From Agarophyton chilense (taxonomy: Eukaryota > Rhodophyta > Florideophyceae > Gracilariales > Gracilariaceae), in NCBI GenBank assembly GCA_030374765.1, contig JARGXX010000098.1:1178001-1242000 (forward strand): a stretch of DNA of 64,000 nt. Reading direction: 5' to 3'. Below are positions 51,556 to 62,797 of this stretch, in pieces (within the stretch, counting starts at the first letter, position 1; the number at the start of each line of letters is the position of its first letter). The notes under the pieces were generated by a model. That model was not told the DNA's origin, did no database searches, and saw only the letters and a program-made list of their open reading frames with translations. The translations under genes and the position numbers were made by a program.

Positions 51556-53940
51556 GGAATCCTACGCCATGGAAAACCAATAAGCAGTTGTCAATTGTCT
51601 TTTCCTGAGGTGACCAAGTTTATCGTTTTTAAGTTAAACTTGGAAGGTCGGACACGTTTTGAATGCAAGAAAGTTGCACAGTCTTCATGGAAGCGTAGGC
51701 CATTCACAGTATTTTCAAGTGGCAGTTACTTAGGTGGGGGATGTGAAAAGAAAGTGTCACAAAAACACGCGTGGCATCAGCGGAGTGCAGAAACGCAGCA
51801 ACAAAACGGTGGATGCCCGAGAGGATGCTCTCAGCGGCGTGCGTGAGCACGCCTAGTGCAAAGAGTGGATGGGTTTGGGCGGGAGGGCACTGGTATGGAG
51901 CAGTTGGATGAGTGACGGTGGGAAAAGTGTCGAGAGAGGAAGGGCACTGCTTCTGCAAAGCACGGTAAGATTATGGGAAGTGTCCGGATAGAGCGCAGTA
52001 TGGCGTGGTAGGGCGCCAAGATAAAGCTTCAAAATGGATGTATCGAGATGTGGCGAAAAGAGAGAAGCCAATAAAAAGCATTAAGAAAGAATAGCACGAC
52101 TATGGGTAGCCAGGAAAACGCTTTTAGACAGAGTGCCAAGAAGTGGGGTGACGATGGGGGTGTTTTTTGCGGGGTTATTTGGTGCGCATGGATGGGGAGA
52201 GTGTTCGGACGGATGATGAGCAGTGTTGTAATGTAATTCAAGGCAGTTGGAAACATGTGGTGAAATTTTGTCGAGAGTTTTTTGAACCCACTGTGTGATG
52301 GACACGGCGCGACAGGTCACGACCCATTCAGATTCCTCCGTAGGAATCCGGATGTGTATGCACTGACTACAGTGGACCTTGCATGATGGCACAAAAGCAT
52401 TTAGAAATGTTTAGAGTGCTATTAGAACTTTCTATATGTAACAGTGTATATCTTATGTATATCTTCGATTATTCTAGCCACTCTCGAGAATGTCTATATA
52501 AGGAAGAGCCGAATTTTCGATTATCTGAGTTCAGACACAAACATTGAAAATTTGGTCCGTAAGCTAGTATATACCTCACTATTTACTTGTTTATACGATG
52601 GGCAGCTTTCGCTGCCCTTTTCCACCAGTGTCACTAACGACTGACGCATCAGCCGGCTCGATACAGTGCTACACTCCATAGAGTATGCTGATGGGCTCTT
52701 TACAGCTTTACACTTCAGAACGTCAGTAGTCCGTGAGGGCTGATTACAGTGATCAGCAGGACCGGCTCACACTAGACTTAAGTCAGATTCTGACACACTG
52801 GTGGGGAGAGAGGACAGCTGTCGGAATCCATTCCAAAAACAATTGGACATTTTCCATTTCTTGGAAATGGAAAATTCGTTCGGCAAATAAACGCCGTACG
52901 CGTTTTTGGAATAATCGCAAGTGGAACATTACCGGTGGATTTTCTCTTATGGAGAGCTTGCCTGTTGTCAAAGGCGTCATTTACAGGTATGGGGAAAGGG
53001 CAAAGCGGGAATGTACACGAAGTACAATACGCAGCAGAATGATTGGATTTAGATTAAAAAACACTAGGTTGCCCAACTCACGGAGGGTAAAATGCACCGT
53101 ATTACCCAAGTCAGAGCTCACTTCCGGCCACATCTTCCAAACGCAAAAAGGATCATCTTCTCACCCTTCTGCGCCAATCCTCTTTGCTTCCCACTTCAAA
53201 CTTTCAGCCCACGAGTAGTCTCGTACCAAGTCAAGGCGCCCACGCGCGCTTTTCAGGCGCAGAATTTCAAACAGAATGCTCTCATTCACTCTCATTGATT
53301 GTTCTATTCGGACAATTGCATCAACACTATCGACAGAAATGGTTTGAGAACCGCAGATAACCGCTCTTCTCCTGTTTTTGCAGAAGCTAGTGTCCTAAAA
53401 TGGCTATTCTAATGGCCCAAAAGCCTGTAATCTACAGACTATACGTTTTAAAAAACCTCTCCAACATCAAACTACAGACGGTGAATACTTTCAATTATAC
53501 TAATTGCTTTGTTCTGTGACTTAAGCAGTTTAGTTCGTGTGTCCTGTTCCACGGGATTGTTTTCTTGTTGTGAAGCAAGGAAACTGTTTTCAGTTTCTTG
53601 GCTATGTTTAGCATCTATTCCGTTCGTTCTCTGTCGTTTTCTGTAAATCTTCTCCGCAAAGCCTATTTTCCGTTTTCTCAGCTTCAGTGAGTGAAGTATG
53701 GGCGCCTATATCATAGTCGTATTTATGAACTGTTCAACAGAAGTGATAGTAGTCTTTGAATTCCGGCCCTCGGGTAGAAGAAGGCTTTCAAGATCTCGTA
53801 CGAGAGACAGAGGGGGTTATAAGCCCTCTGAAAGAACATCTTCCACTGACGTAAGAAGTTTTTTGAACTCTCTGCAAGGCGAGAGTACTTATACCAGCCG
53901 TGAAATGATGAATTTGATCGTATGTTGCCTTTCGTTCTGC
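51556..53940. other. Non-coding or decayed repeat DNA with a nested hairpin
   Basis: Frames of 70-160 codons are present on both strands (for example 52081-52392 minus and 52733-53218 plus), but none is recognised. A strong nested inverted repeat lies at 52830-52912. Confidence 0.4.
52830..52912. repeat. Nested inverted repeat (hairpin)
   Basis: Inner arms ATTTTCCATTTC (52849-52860) and GAAATGGAAAAT (52864-52875) are perfectly complementary around a 3-base loop. Outer arms ATTCCAAAAAC (52830-52840) and GTTTTTGGAAT (52902-52912) are also perfect. Confidence 0.9.
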
Positions 53941-56900
53941 TCATTTGAAATAGTTATTTATCTCTGCGTCATTATTTCCTATCACACGGCTTTGCAGCTC
54001 TTCACCTTCTTCTTTCATTCCTTCAGTTTTTGATTCTAAAGCATCATTTGCAAAGAACCCGGCTTTTCTACGAAGAATGGACACCATGTTCCATTCTTCG
54101 GGACACGCTTTCCAGTAAGTTTGGAAAGTTCTATGGAGTGGCTCGTACTCAGACAGAACCAAATTCAATCGAGGCAGACGCAATAATTCTTCTGTGTACT
54201 CCATTGCGCAACGCAAAATGTGGCGACAGGGAAATCCCATCGTCACGTTCATCTTACAACCACCACGAACCTCAAGGCTTCGTTATGCGTTTTTTCCGCT
54301 CCATCTCACTTTGGACTCGAAAAGAACAATCAGAGGCGTTGATGTTATTAGGTTTGGTAAAGAATTTGCTGCGGAACGCTTTGGGTCAGCTAGTGGGGCC
54401 AAACTTTTTCTCCATAGCAACTGAAAGCGGGCTACTCGACAGATGTAGCTGTCATGGAGGTTCAACTCCAGCCATTCGACGGCCTCCAGATCGACGAGAA
54501 AAGCACTGAGAACTCCAAAAGTCTTTGCGGGCTCAATGCTATGCTTCTTGAACTTCAGAAAGGAGTAACTTGTATTCTCGCTCATCATCTGGTCCAGTAC
54601 AAAGGGACGGAGAGGGATCTAAATTCCCGGATAGACCTATGCCCGGAGCTCAAAGTACTGGGTGATCTCCATTTCGCGGTCTTCCTCTCCACTGCTCGTT
54701 TTCTCGCATGTTGACGAAGTTCATGAGGGATCCTGGAAAACGGGGTTTTCTTCGACAAAATATTGGCGCGATAGCCGGAAGGAGAGGCTTCGGCATATCT
54801 AGTACCTTGGAAAAGGTATCTTCTAGGCGCCGCTGCGTCACGAAAACAATCCATTACCATTTGTGACTTGCGTAGATAGAGATAGTTGAAGCAGAATGGG
54901 CTCCGTTGGTTGAAATCTGTAAATTACATACTTCGAAGGCTTCTCCTCTTTCAGTAAAGCATGACATAAAACTTGACCTTTACAAATTGAAAAGCTCCCG
55001 TTGCAAATCATCACGCCAAGCCATCCTTCCCACTTTCGCACATCATGAAGTTATTTACTTCATCTGGTTTCGATTAAGATGCCATTCATTGAGAGAGATG
55101 AATGAAGTATGAAAAACCTTCTCAGTCGCGTTCATGCAAGCGAAGCTCTAATACATGGTTATCATTGCCGGAGAGACTGAAATTATAGACTTGAAACTCG
55201 TTAGGACTTTAATGAAGTCCTCTACACTCTGTTTGGAAATGAAACCCATGAAAAACTTCAGCGTAAATCCGTCGTTAGCCCTTCCGATAATAGTGAACAA
55301 CGAGTATCCGGAGCGGTTTGCACCTGCTTTGCAGTCCAGTGATACTCCAGGTACAATACCATATCGTTCATAGTCTTCCAGGTATTCTCTAAAACTTCAA
55401 CAAGCCGACATCATGCGCCCTGTGCGTTCACAACTGAAGAATAATTTGTCCCCTTCGCCCTCCTTGTTCAAGTCCATGAGAGCCACGCATAGTCTCACAC
55501 AATAGAGGTCCTTCGGGTTGCTAATTGAACCGGTATAGCCGAGTTGTTGCTTTGCAGCCAATGGGTTTATGTCCTTCTTGTGCTCGTCCTCGAGGTAACG
55601 GAGTGTATATTTGAAGGATATCTGCAGAGTATATTTCTTAGAAAGGGCTTCCGTACGCATTTTCGGCGCGAGAGGCATAATTACGTAGTTCTACGCAGGC
55701 CTGTTCGTATGACAGGCCGCACTATAGTCCACGACATACGACCTACCCCCACAATTTGCGGTAGATTTCACTGTTTTCATGGTGAGTGAGAAGTAACATC
55801 TGTTGGGGGGCTCCGAATTGTACTTCTCACATTTCAATATTCTTTTATGGAGAACCGGACGATCTCCAGCTACACCACCCTCTATGTTGTGCTACTGCTT
55901 AGCCCGCAAATAGATAGAGGTTCTAGTGTATAGATAATAACCCATACGTTCAGCAATGTATTGAACTTCTTTCATAACACCGTGGCCAGGAGCGTCCAGG
56001 GAAAGCTCCGAAAGTAGGCAATCACTGCAGTTTTGAAGCAGGGATCGATATGACCCTGGTCATCTTCAACTTCATCATCCTTACCCTTGACATCTCTCGT
56101 CCCTCGGTTGCTCAGCAGCTCTTCGTCTTTTCCTGAACCATCACGAACCTCCTCCTCTACCTTCAATTCTCCTTATCGAAACAAATCGAACGGTATATCC
56201 TCCTAATCGTCGAAAAACATGAAGCAGTCGATGAGCTTAATAGGTGTGTCATTCCTCCCAATGTCTTCATTTCCCTCCTCCTCCTTGACACCCCCTTCCG
56301 TCTCTGAGGCCTTCAATCGGATATTCTGTTGTATTTTGCGCGTGTTAGGCCTCTTCAAAGGTGTAGAAGACTCTGGAGAAAGTTGTGAACTACTTGCGCA
56401 TGCTTTAGAGGAGTCTACCGTTTCCATATTCGCGCAGGAATTAGAAACATATTCATGTTCCAATATTGCAGCCACGTCTCCGTTGACGCCTCCTACGTCA
56501 ATCTCTTCAGTTACAGTGTCACCCACTTCTTCCACTTCTGTTATCCTGTTCCCTGTCACAATCATGTCTCCAAATTCTTGACGGAAGTCAGAGGTCTGTT
56601 CTTTGTCCTTGTCTGATTGGCGTCTATTGCCATGCGTGATACAATCAATGTCTATAAAAGAACTATTGCACTTTGATACAATTTGAGGGCTCATTTTATC
56701 TCTGATAGTCAACGCTCCTCGTGTTCAGAACAACTCTTCAGTCCCATCACAACCGAGGACGTCAGATAATGGCAAGTCTTTTTTCACATAGAACTTCTTC
56801 TGTAGGTTTCTCCGGTCCAACATTACTTATTTATGGAATCCAGACTCCTTCCAAGCGACGTACCGGGCTCTCAGAGCAATCAAAATGCTGTCAGAACGAA

Positions 56901-57345
56901 GTGTAATGTCCTTCTCTGTGAAAGAAAGAGGTTCATGGTTATTATTGAAGTCTATCTCGACATTCCATTTAGTGGCATGTCGGGAAAGACTGAAAGTAAT
57001 GCTTGTGAGACATCGTATTGGTGGCTTATGACACACGCAACGAAGCCGCCCAGTGACAGTACGGTCATTGCGCTTCATCCGTCTTCGAACAAGCCTGAAC
57101 TGATGCGCCCCATACGAATATTTTTCCGTTATTGCAATTGTAGCAACCATGTCAGTAAGGTCGTCCAACTCCCCCTTGAACTTGAGCTCATCTGCACTCA
57201 CACGGACGACGGAACTAAGCAATGAGACACTCTCTGCCTCGCTGATACAGTTCATCACATTACTCGTTCGCCTTTTGTCTGAGGGCTTACTTACATGATG
57301 CGTACTCCATCTCATAGCATCCTTCTGATTGTAGAGCAATCTCAA
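53941..57345 (-). mobile_element. Fossil Mutator-like (MULE) transposase
   Basis: Reading leftward, parts appear in the right order but in different frames. An N-terminal zinc-binding region lies at 57345-56827 (RCVCHKPPIRC, then WNVEIDFNNNHEPLS), like FAR1/WRKY-GCM1-type modules. An acidic insert follows (56712-56203), then GYTGSISNPKDLYCVRLCV (about 55560). The start of the DDE core, LDCKAGANRSGYSLFTIIG, lies near 55350-55290 and is followed by a conserved-type helix. A C-terminal SWIM zinc-finger remnant, GFPCRHILRC, lies at about 54237-54208. Multiple stops and frame changes make it inactive. Terminal inverted repeats were not located. Confidence 0.6.
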
Positions 57346-58057
57346 ATGGGAAATACCTCTCGGGTGTTCGAGTCCCGCTCTCGCGAAGAAGGGTATCTCA
57401 GCGAACCAGCCTTCGTGCCACCGATGTGTGTGTGTAAGACCATAGTGCTTCAGGCAGTACCTACGAAGGTGATGAACCCAGGAAAAGGGGAAGAATCAAA
57501 GGGGGATCCAAGGACAAGGATATTCCGTGGACAACGGAAAAATGTAGAGCGAAAATGTTGGGCAAAATAGGACGCACGACCAAGCGTACAGACCTATGAA
57601 ATGGGTATCCACACTGGATAAGCGAAATGAAGACGTGTAAAAACAACCCTATACAGGGGCGGTGTACTGACCTAAACACAGTAAAACCAACAAAAGAAAA
57701 AAACACACCAAAAACAATGGTACAGTGACGCCTGAGCTTCCCGAGGGGATATATTAGCCCAACCGGTTGTGGTTCCTGCCGTTAAGAGATGGGGACTCGC
57801 GTAGGCGACATAATATAGACCCAAGCACTTGGCTACCATTTACTTGGTGGTAGCGATGGCGGTGAAGCCATCGCTTAAGTCTACTCTAGACAGTGAATTA
57901 CGCGTATAGACTATAGTGGTTCAAACCAATCCTGGTCCATACACGTATCATGCGTGTAACCCCAGCCTGGCACGTCCATTCGTCCACTGCGGTGCAACTG
58001 TAAAGACTTAACTAACATACCTTCTAAGGTGTCTAAAATACTAAAAACTAATATTAT
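57346..58057. other. Non-coding stretch with a compact hairpin
   Basis: No gene seen. AGCGATGGC (57852-57860) and GCCATCGCT (57867-57875) form a perfect 9-base-pair stem with a 6-base loop, amid other short inverted repeats (57830-57990). A tRNA-like TTCGAGTCC at about 57366 lacks matching stems. Confidence 0.4.
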
Positions 58058-58489
58058 TCATAAAATCGTTGACGTGGCCCCCGATATATCGGATGCCATA
58101 TGAATGGTACCCAGACCGGTTCTGCGCGCACGCGCTGCTCTAAACTGATGAATTCCAGCTGAATGATCATTCATTCTTACGGGGGGCGGACTTGTGGTGT
58201 TGTCATCTGGTTTAGTAGAATCGAGGAAGATGCCATGCTGAGAAAATTCGAGAGCGTAATCTACTGCCTCAATTGCTGTTTCATGATTTCGGTGGGTATA
58301 TTTCACGAAGATGGCTTGCAGAATTCCATCAAAAACATATTGGACGGCTTCGGAGCTGTCCAGGAAACGTACACGTCGACAAGAAAGATATCTTGGCAGA
58401 AAAAGGAGACATGCATTCAGATTTTGCAACTTTTGCTGAGTGGATGACATTTTCTCTTCAAAGGCATCCATTCCGCCCATGAAAGGCAT
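58058..58489 (-). CDS. Unrecognised ORF in repeat region
   Basis: The frame encodes 143 residues from an ATG at 58489. It has a plausible helical stretch (AVQYVFDGILQAIFVKY, ETAIEAVDYALEF) and no domain I know. Its position between a MULE fossil and a gene-free segment suggests a repeat remnant rather than a host gene. Confidence 0.25.
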   Translation of the reverse strand: MPFMGGMDAFEEKMSSTQQKLQNLNACLLFLPRYLSCRRVRFLDSSEAVQYVFDGILQAIFVKYTHRNHETAIEAVDYALEFSQHGIFLDSTKPDDNTTSPPPVRMNDHSAGIHQFRAARARRTGLGTIHMASDISGATSTIL

Positions 58490-59732
58490 CCTGAAGCCTT
58501 GATGGTCCCTCCCATCGTTAAATATCTTTCACCTCCCAGACGGGGACTGGAAATTAGCTTTTTTAGCGTTTGTCGTTGCATAACCTTCACTCAACGCAGC
58601 GAAAGAGTAGCCAGAGTCCCGCAGATTGCTTTTTATATCTTCTAAAAAGAATAGACGGTTTTTGGCGCTCCTCATTCCCGTATCTTCTCTTCTTGGCATG
58701 AGTATCGTCACTTCTATACTTCCTCTTTACAACACGCTTCCGTGCATTTTATTCCTTCTGGCCTTCGCACCATCCCTTCTGCGGTACATATAATTCCTCT
58801 GATGCAGCCGGTACACCGGCAAGAAAGTTTTGGAGACCATAAAAGTGTTATGAAAAACAGACGCAAGCAGTATTTCAACTACTCAGCTCCTCACAGCCGT
58901 CCATCTGTATGAACCAGGTCGTCTGGCGCTACATTTTGTGGCGTATGTCGTTCTCGGCGCCCTTTCTTCAAGGTTCTGGTAGAATTTTCTACAAATTTCT
59001 GATATCTTTTTTATTTATTTCGTCTTGTAGACATAAATCGATAAGATCTGTGAAAAAATGTTTGTGTTTGGGATTTTAGTATCTATTGGGGCAGTTCGTT
59101 TACCATACGTTTCATGCTTTTTATCGGGGAAAGGCGCTCAAGCTGCTACCGATAGAGTTCGGCAAACCGGGAGTAGTGTATTGGAAATAGATGAGATAAA
59201 ACTACGAGAATAATGCTGAGGTGAGGTCTCACCATCACATCAATATATTGTGCAAAACGGCGCCAAAACTGTTTTTCAAATGAAAAAAAAAATTCTAATG
59301 GTCGGAGGAGGGACGTCGTCTACTCTCAAGATACTTGTCGCGTGACTATTAGTGGGTTTGGAGCTTGAGATGGAAACCTGATCCTATTGTGTTGGAAGGA
59401 AATGTCGCCGCATGTGCTCTCTGAGATGGGTCACCACGGCGCATTCTGGGCAACCTGTGATGGGAACCTATTTTAATTGGCTGAAATTCAATCATTCTCC
59501 TACGTGAGATACGTCATGTATATTCCACCTTTGCCACATGACAAAGAGTTGGAAACAACGGGGGGAAACTTGGATCCTCTCTATTGGTTGACTCAAAGTT
59601 TCCTGTTCACACTTTATAGTTGCATCAACTCGTAGAACGGCCCTTTTAATTTCGTTTTCGTGACGTTGATTCAATCGACGTTCTTTTATCGACTGTACAT
59701 TGGCGAAACTGTTTCCTTCGCAAGCTTTTTTC
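58490..59732. other. Intergenic, nothing recognised
   Basis: 1.2 kb separating the repeat region from the next gene. An A-rich run lies near 59280. No supported gene. Confidence 0.5.
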
Positions 59733-60470
59733 ATGAGCTTTGCGCTGAAGCGCGCTGCTGCGCGTCGGAAGCGCGGTCATTCTCATAAACTAGCGACACG
59801 TCGGACGCCTTCCGTCGCAGCCGCTTTCGGAATAGGAGATGACTCGGAAAATTCTGACGACGCACCACAGACACAGAAGGTTACAACAATCTCCGTGATT
59901 GTGGATGTAGAACCCTCTGCGGAAGCCCCCCCAGAACAGCATTTGGGAGAGCAGGTAGAGCATCGCGTTGAGAAAATGGGTCCCAAGACTTCGCAGATCG
60001 CGTCAATGATCGAACGCAGAAAAGAGGCAGCCATTGTATCTACCATCCCTCGGGAAGAAAAAGACAACGCTCTTTTTAAATACGAGGTAGCTAATTGCCC
60101 AGATGAAGCGGATACCTACCTCTATAAACAACGCCCTGTCGATGGATTTGGCGAAATGATGCTGCGAAGCATGGGATGGAGTGGCAAGGAAAGATTACAA
60201 GAAAAATACGAGCCTCCAGTGGCAAGACCAAATCGGCTGGGTCTTGGGGCAAAAATTTCTTTTCTTAAGAATCCGGAACGACGGAAGAGGGCTAGGGAAA
60301 AAGAATCCAAAACGGGTTCCGCTCCAGATACATGTACTGAACAAGAGGCTCCAGACGAAAAAGGTGAAGGTATTACGGTTGATAGAGAAACAGCCCGTTC
60401 AGATTACAAAAGAATAATCAGAGTCAAGCGGCTGAGGGAAGAACAGCACACGCATACTCATTCTAACTAA
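59733..60470 (+). CDS. G-patch splicing factor of the Spp2/GPKOW (MOS2) family
   Basis: 245 residues from the ATG at 59733 (the open frame upstream begins with TTG). The signature RPVDGFGEMMLRSMGW at about 134-149 is the Spp2/GPKOW motif that docks the DEAH helicase Prp2 to the spliceosome. It is preceded by a helical ALFKYEVANCPDEADTYLY stretch. The N-terminus begins MSFALKRAAARRKR and is followed by a disordered acidic segment, both usual for the family. The plant and animal proteins also carry KOW domains C-terminally; here the protein ends about 100 residues after the G-patch in a charged tail, so it is built like yeast Spp2. Convergent with the RHD3 gene. Confidence 0.85.
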   Translation: MSFALKRAAARRKRGHSHKLATRRTPSVAAAFGIGDDSENSDDAPQTQKVTTISVIVDVEPSAEAPPEQHLGEQVEHRVEKMGPKTSQIASMIERRKEAAIVSTIPREEKDNALFKYEVANCPDEADTYLYKQRPVDGFGEMMLRSMGWSGKERLQEKYEPPVARPNRLGLGAKISFLKNPERRKRAREKESKTGSAPDTCTEQEAPDEKGEGITVDRETARSDYKRIIRVKRLREEQHTHTHSN

Positions 60471-60648
60471 CAGTTCCGCTTCAACCAAAGTAAACTGAAT
60501 TACGGAGGAGTTCTCGAACTCAGCGTGATAATGAAACACGTTGGACTTACATGTCCTGGTCGAGAGCTAGGTCTCTAACAGAGTATGAGTGTAAAGATCG
60601 AAGTTTCGACGGCAATTGTAATCACTTTAGTCAACCTGATAGTATAAG

Positions 60649-62307
60649 TTAAAAAGTTGGGCCTGGTGGAAACTCTCGTTCATGTTTCCTGTGCAGCTTA
60701 ATAGCAGCCCGCTGTCCCTGCGTTGCTTGCATGTAGTTGATGAACAGAATCGCGGCACGTATCAATAAGCCTTTCCACCAGGGTTCTTGTTTCGGACCGA
60801 TTGCCAGTGGTGCCCCATTCGCAGGCAGCATGAGTTCGCCCAGCTGTTTACGCTCCTCTATCATTCGAAAAACATCTCTCTTGAATTTCTCACAAGAAAA
60901 CTCATCCTCATCTCCGGTGTCAAGATTTTCGATCTCTGCGCGTAAGGGATCCAATTCAGGCGACATCTCCGGAGCTTCATCGTCTTCAGGGGGCATATTT
61001 TCATGCATTGCTTGGTAGGTTCTCAAGCTGGAGGGAAACCGTGCACCTTCAGCAAGAGCCCGGTATTTTGCCACATAAGAGTTCGCCACTCTCTTCGCAT
61101 TTCTTTCGAAACCGTTTGTGCCGCCGAGCATTGGTCTGAACTCATCCTCAAACCCATTCATACAAAAGTCCCGGCACACCGAGAGATAACGATCCCGCAA
61201 AACGGATATTCGAGATACTAGTTGCATTCCCATTTCGTTGCGCCTGGTTTTCACCGCGTCCGCAACCGTGCCACACTTATAAGAAGCTGTAGCTTGATCA
61301 AATGTGTGAAGAGCCTCATGGGTTATGGCATCAACACGAGCTCCATAGTCCCGAATTGGTCGTCGCCATTCAGATTCAATGTCAGCACGAAGTTCTTCTA
61401 TTTTCATCCCCACGGGACCATCAAATGTGGACCTCACGATTTCTCCGACTCTGAAGTGCGCTGCCAGTGCTGCATGTTTTGGAAGATCAAGCGTAAAGTG
61501 AACATCTTTACCTTCACCTCCAGTATTGCGACAAATCGCAGTCCAAACAGTTTGCGCCATAGCGTCAAATCCTTCCAGAGGAACCATAGCTGCCTCGCGT
61601 CGCCGACATGCCTTTGATATGTTCTCCGCTAAAGACTTGACCCCGCTTTCGAATTCCTCATTCGAATAAACCATGTGCGGCAAGGCCACTACATCCATGT
61701 CAAAAAGAGAAGAGAATTGAATCGTCCGGATTTTCAGAGATTCCCATAGATTGAGGAGATCACCCATGAGCACACGGCGTATATCAGCTACGTTTGACTC
61801 TCCATCGTGATCACGAACAACAATTATAACGCGCACAGGGCGTTGCTTCATAACTTTTGAACTGCGACGAAGGGCAACAGCATGAGCAAAAACGGTCTCA
61901 AAGAGTTCATAGTTGGCGGCCGAGTAACGCCCAACATCATGAGCCCACATGTTTACGATCAACACATCGGCAAGAGCAAGTGCAAATAGAGTAGTTCTAC
62001 TCTCGAAAGCCTTTGCACCTTCTCCCCTCTCTCGAGAGTCTGTCCCTTCCACATCAAGAATCACTAAAGGGTGGGGTTCAGGTCGGAGAGCTGTCCACAC
62101 ACCCAATGTTGTGCGCCGTCTTCCGCTCTTAGGGGCATCTAGCACCGGAAAGCCAGTGCCAAATGCCCTATTCAGAAGGGTAGACTTGCCGCCAGATTGG
62201 CATCCAACGACTGCAACTGTCGTATATTGCAAAGTAGTTTTTCCTTTCGCGCCAGGAAGAGAGTTGACGAAATGCCCTTCGGCGTCTATGAGCTGACAGG
62301 CAGACAT
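60649..62307 (-). CDS. RHD3/Sey1-type ER-shaping dynamin-like GTPase, short form
   Basis: 552 residues, single exon, ATG at 62307. GTPase motifs are clear: P-loop GCQSGGKS (35-42), where the usual second Ser is Gly; RRRTTLGVW (switch I); LDVEGTDSRERGE (85-96); and RDHD (165-168, the G4 equivalent in this family). Sey1/RHD3 proteins fuse ER tubules homotypically. They normally have 750-870 residues with a long helical bundle followed by two close membrane helices and a tail. Here the bundle is much shorter, and only one compact hydrophobic stretch (LLIRAAILFINYM) is seen about 30 residues from the C-terminus, possibly a re-entrant hairpin. No frame break is visible at the end, so the short form looks genuine. 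Confidence 0.88.
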   Translation of the reverse strand: MSACQLIDAEGHFVNSLPGAKGKTTLQYTTVAVVGCQSGGKSTLLNRAFGTGFPVLDAPKSGRRRTTLGVWTALRPEPHPLVILDVEGTDSRERGEGAKAFESRTTLFALALADVLIVNMWAHDVGRYSAANYELFETVFAHAVALRRSSKVMKQRPVRVIIVVRDHDGESNVADIRRVLMGDLLNLWESLKIRTIQFSSLFDMDVVALPHMVYSNEEFESGVKSLAENISKACRRREAAMVPLEGFDAMAQTVWTAICRNTGGEGKDVHFTLDLPKHAALAAHFRVGEIVRSTFDGPVGMKIEELRADIESEWRRPIRDYGARVDAITHEALHTFDQATASYKCGTVADAVKTRRNEMGMQLVSRISVLRDRYLSVCRDFCMNGFEDEFRPMLGGTNGFERNAKRVANSYVAKYRALAEGARFPSSLRTYQAMHENMPPEDDEAPEMSPELDPLRAEIENLDTGDEDEFSCEKFKRDVFRMIEERKQLGELMLPANGAPLAIGPKQEPWWKGLLIRAAILFINYMQATQGQRAAIKLHRKHEREFPPGPTF

Positions 62308-62797
62308 CGTGGAGCTATGCTTCTTCCGCTTGAAACAGCAAAGGAGCCTTGAAAAGTACCGGACGCTGCAGACGGTTGAAGGCGTGGGGACGGGCCAGAG
62401 TCCACATGAGCGCTATTCAGATTCGGGGATCTTAACAAAGGTCCGAAAATCAACAAAAAATTAAGAGGCGAAGGTGTCACAGAATCCTTGTAAATCTACA
62501 GCGTTCTTATTCATGTCTACCTGGTTTGCGTAGGGAGCAAGACAAAAACCTCTCTAAACGCAACGCCCCCATTTTGTGGCACCTTCGCTCATTTGGCACT
62601 ACATATTTCGCATTTCACATTCCCCAGGTCTCTCCGAAGATATACCGAACCACTGACACTGAGGCCTTTTCACAATCATAATCCAAAGACAAGAAAAAGA
62701 TTCAAGGTTTTCTCAATCGATATCCCTGAATAGAAGGGTTCTTCACCCCTTTTGATCATTTACTAGTACCGTTCGTTGCATCACTTTGATCCGTATC
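62308..62797. other. Divergent promoter region (RHD3 / TAPT1)
   Basis: 490 bases between two divergent ATGs; no gene, repeat or clear motif recognised. Confidence 0.5.

Noticed and set aside
57340..57400. tRNA-like T-loop (GTTCGAGTCC)
   Set aside because: T-stem does not pair, and no matching acceptor stem or anticodon arm lies upstream.
22900..58160. CTGATGA words (for example 22914 and 58145) as hammerhead ribozyme cores
   Set aside because: No GAAA at the correct distance and no flanking stems; the first lies inside a coding exon.
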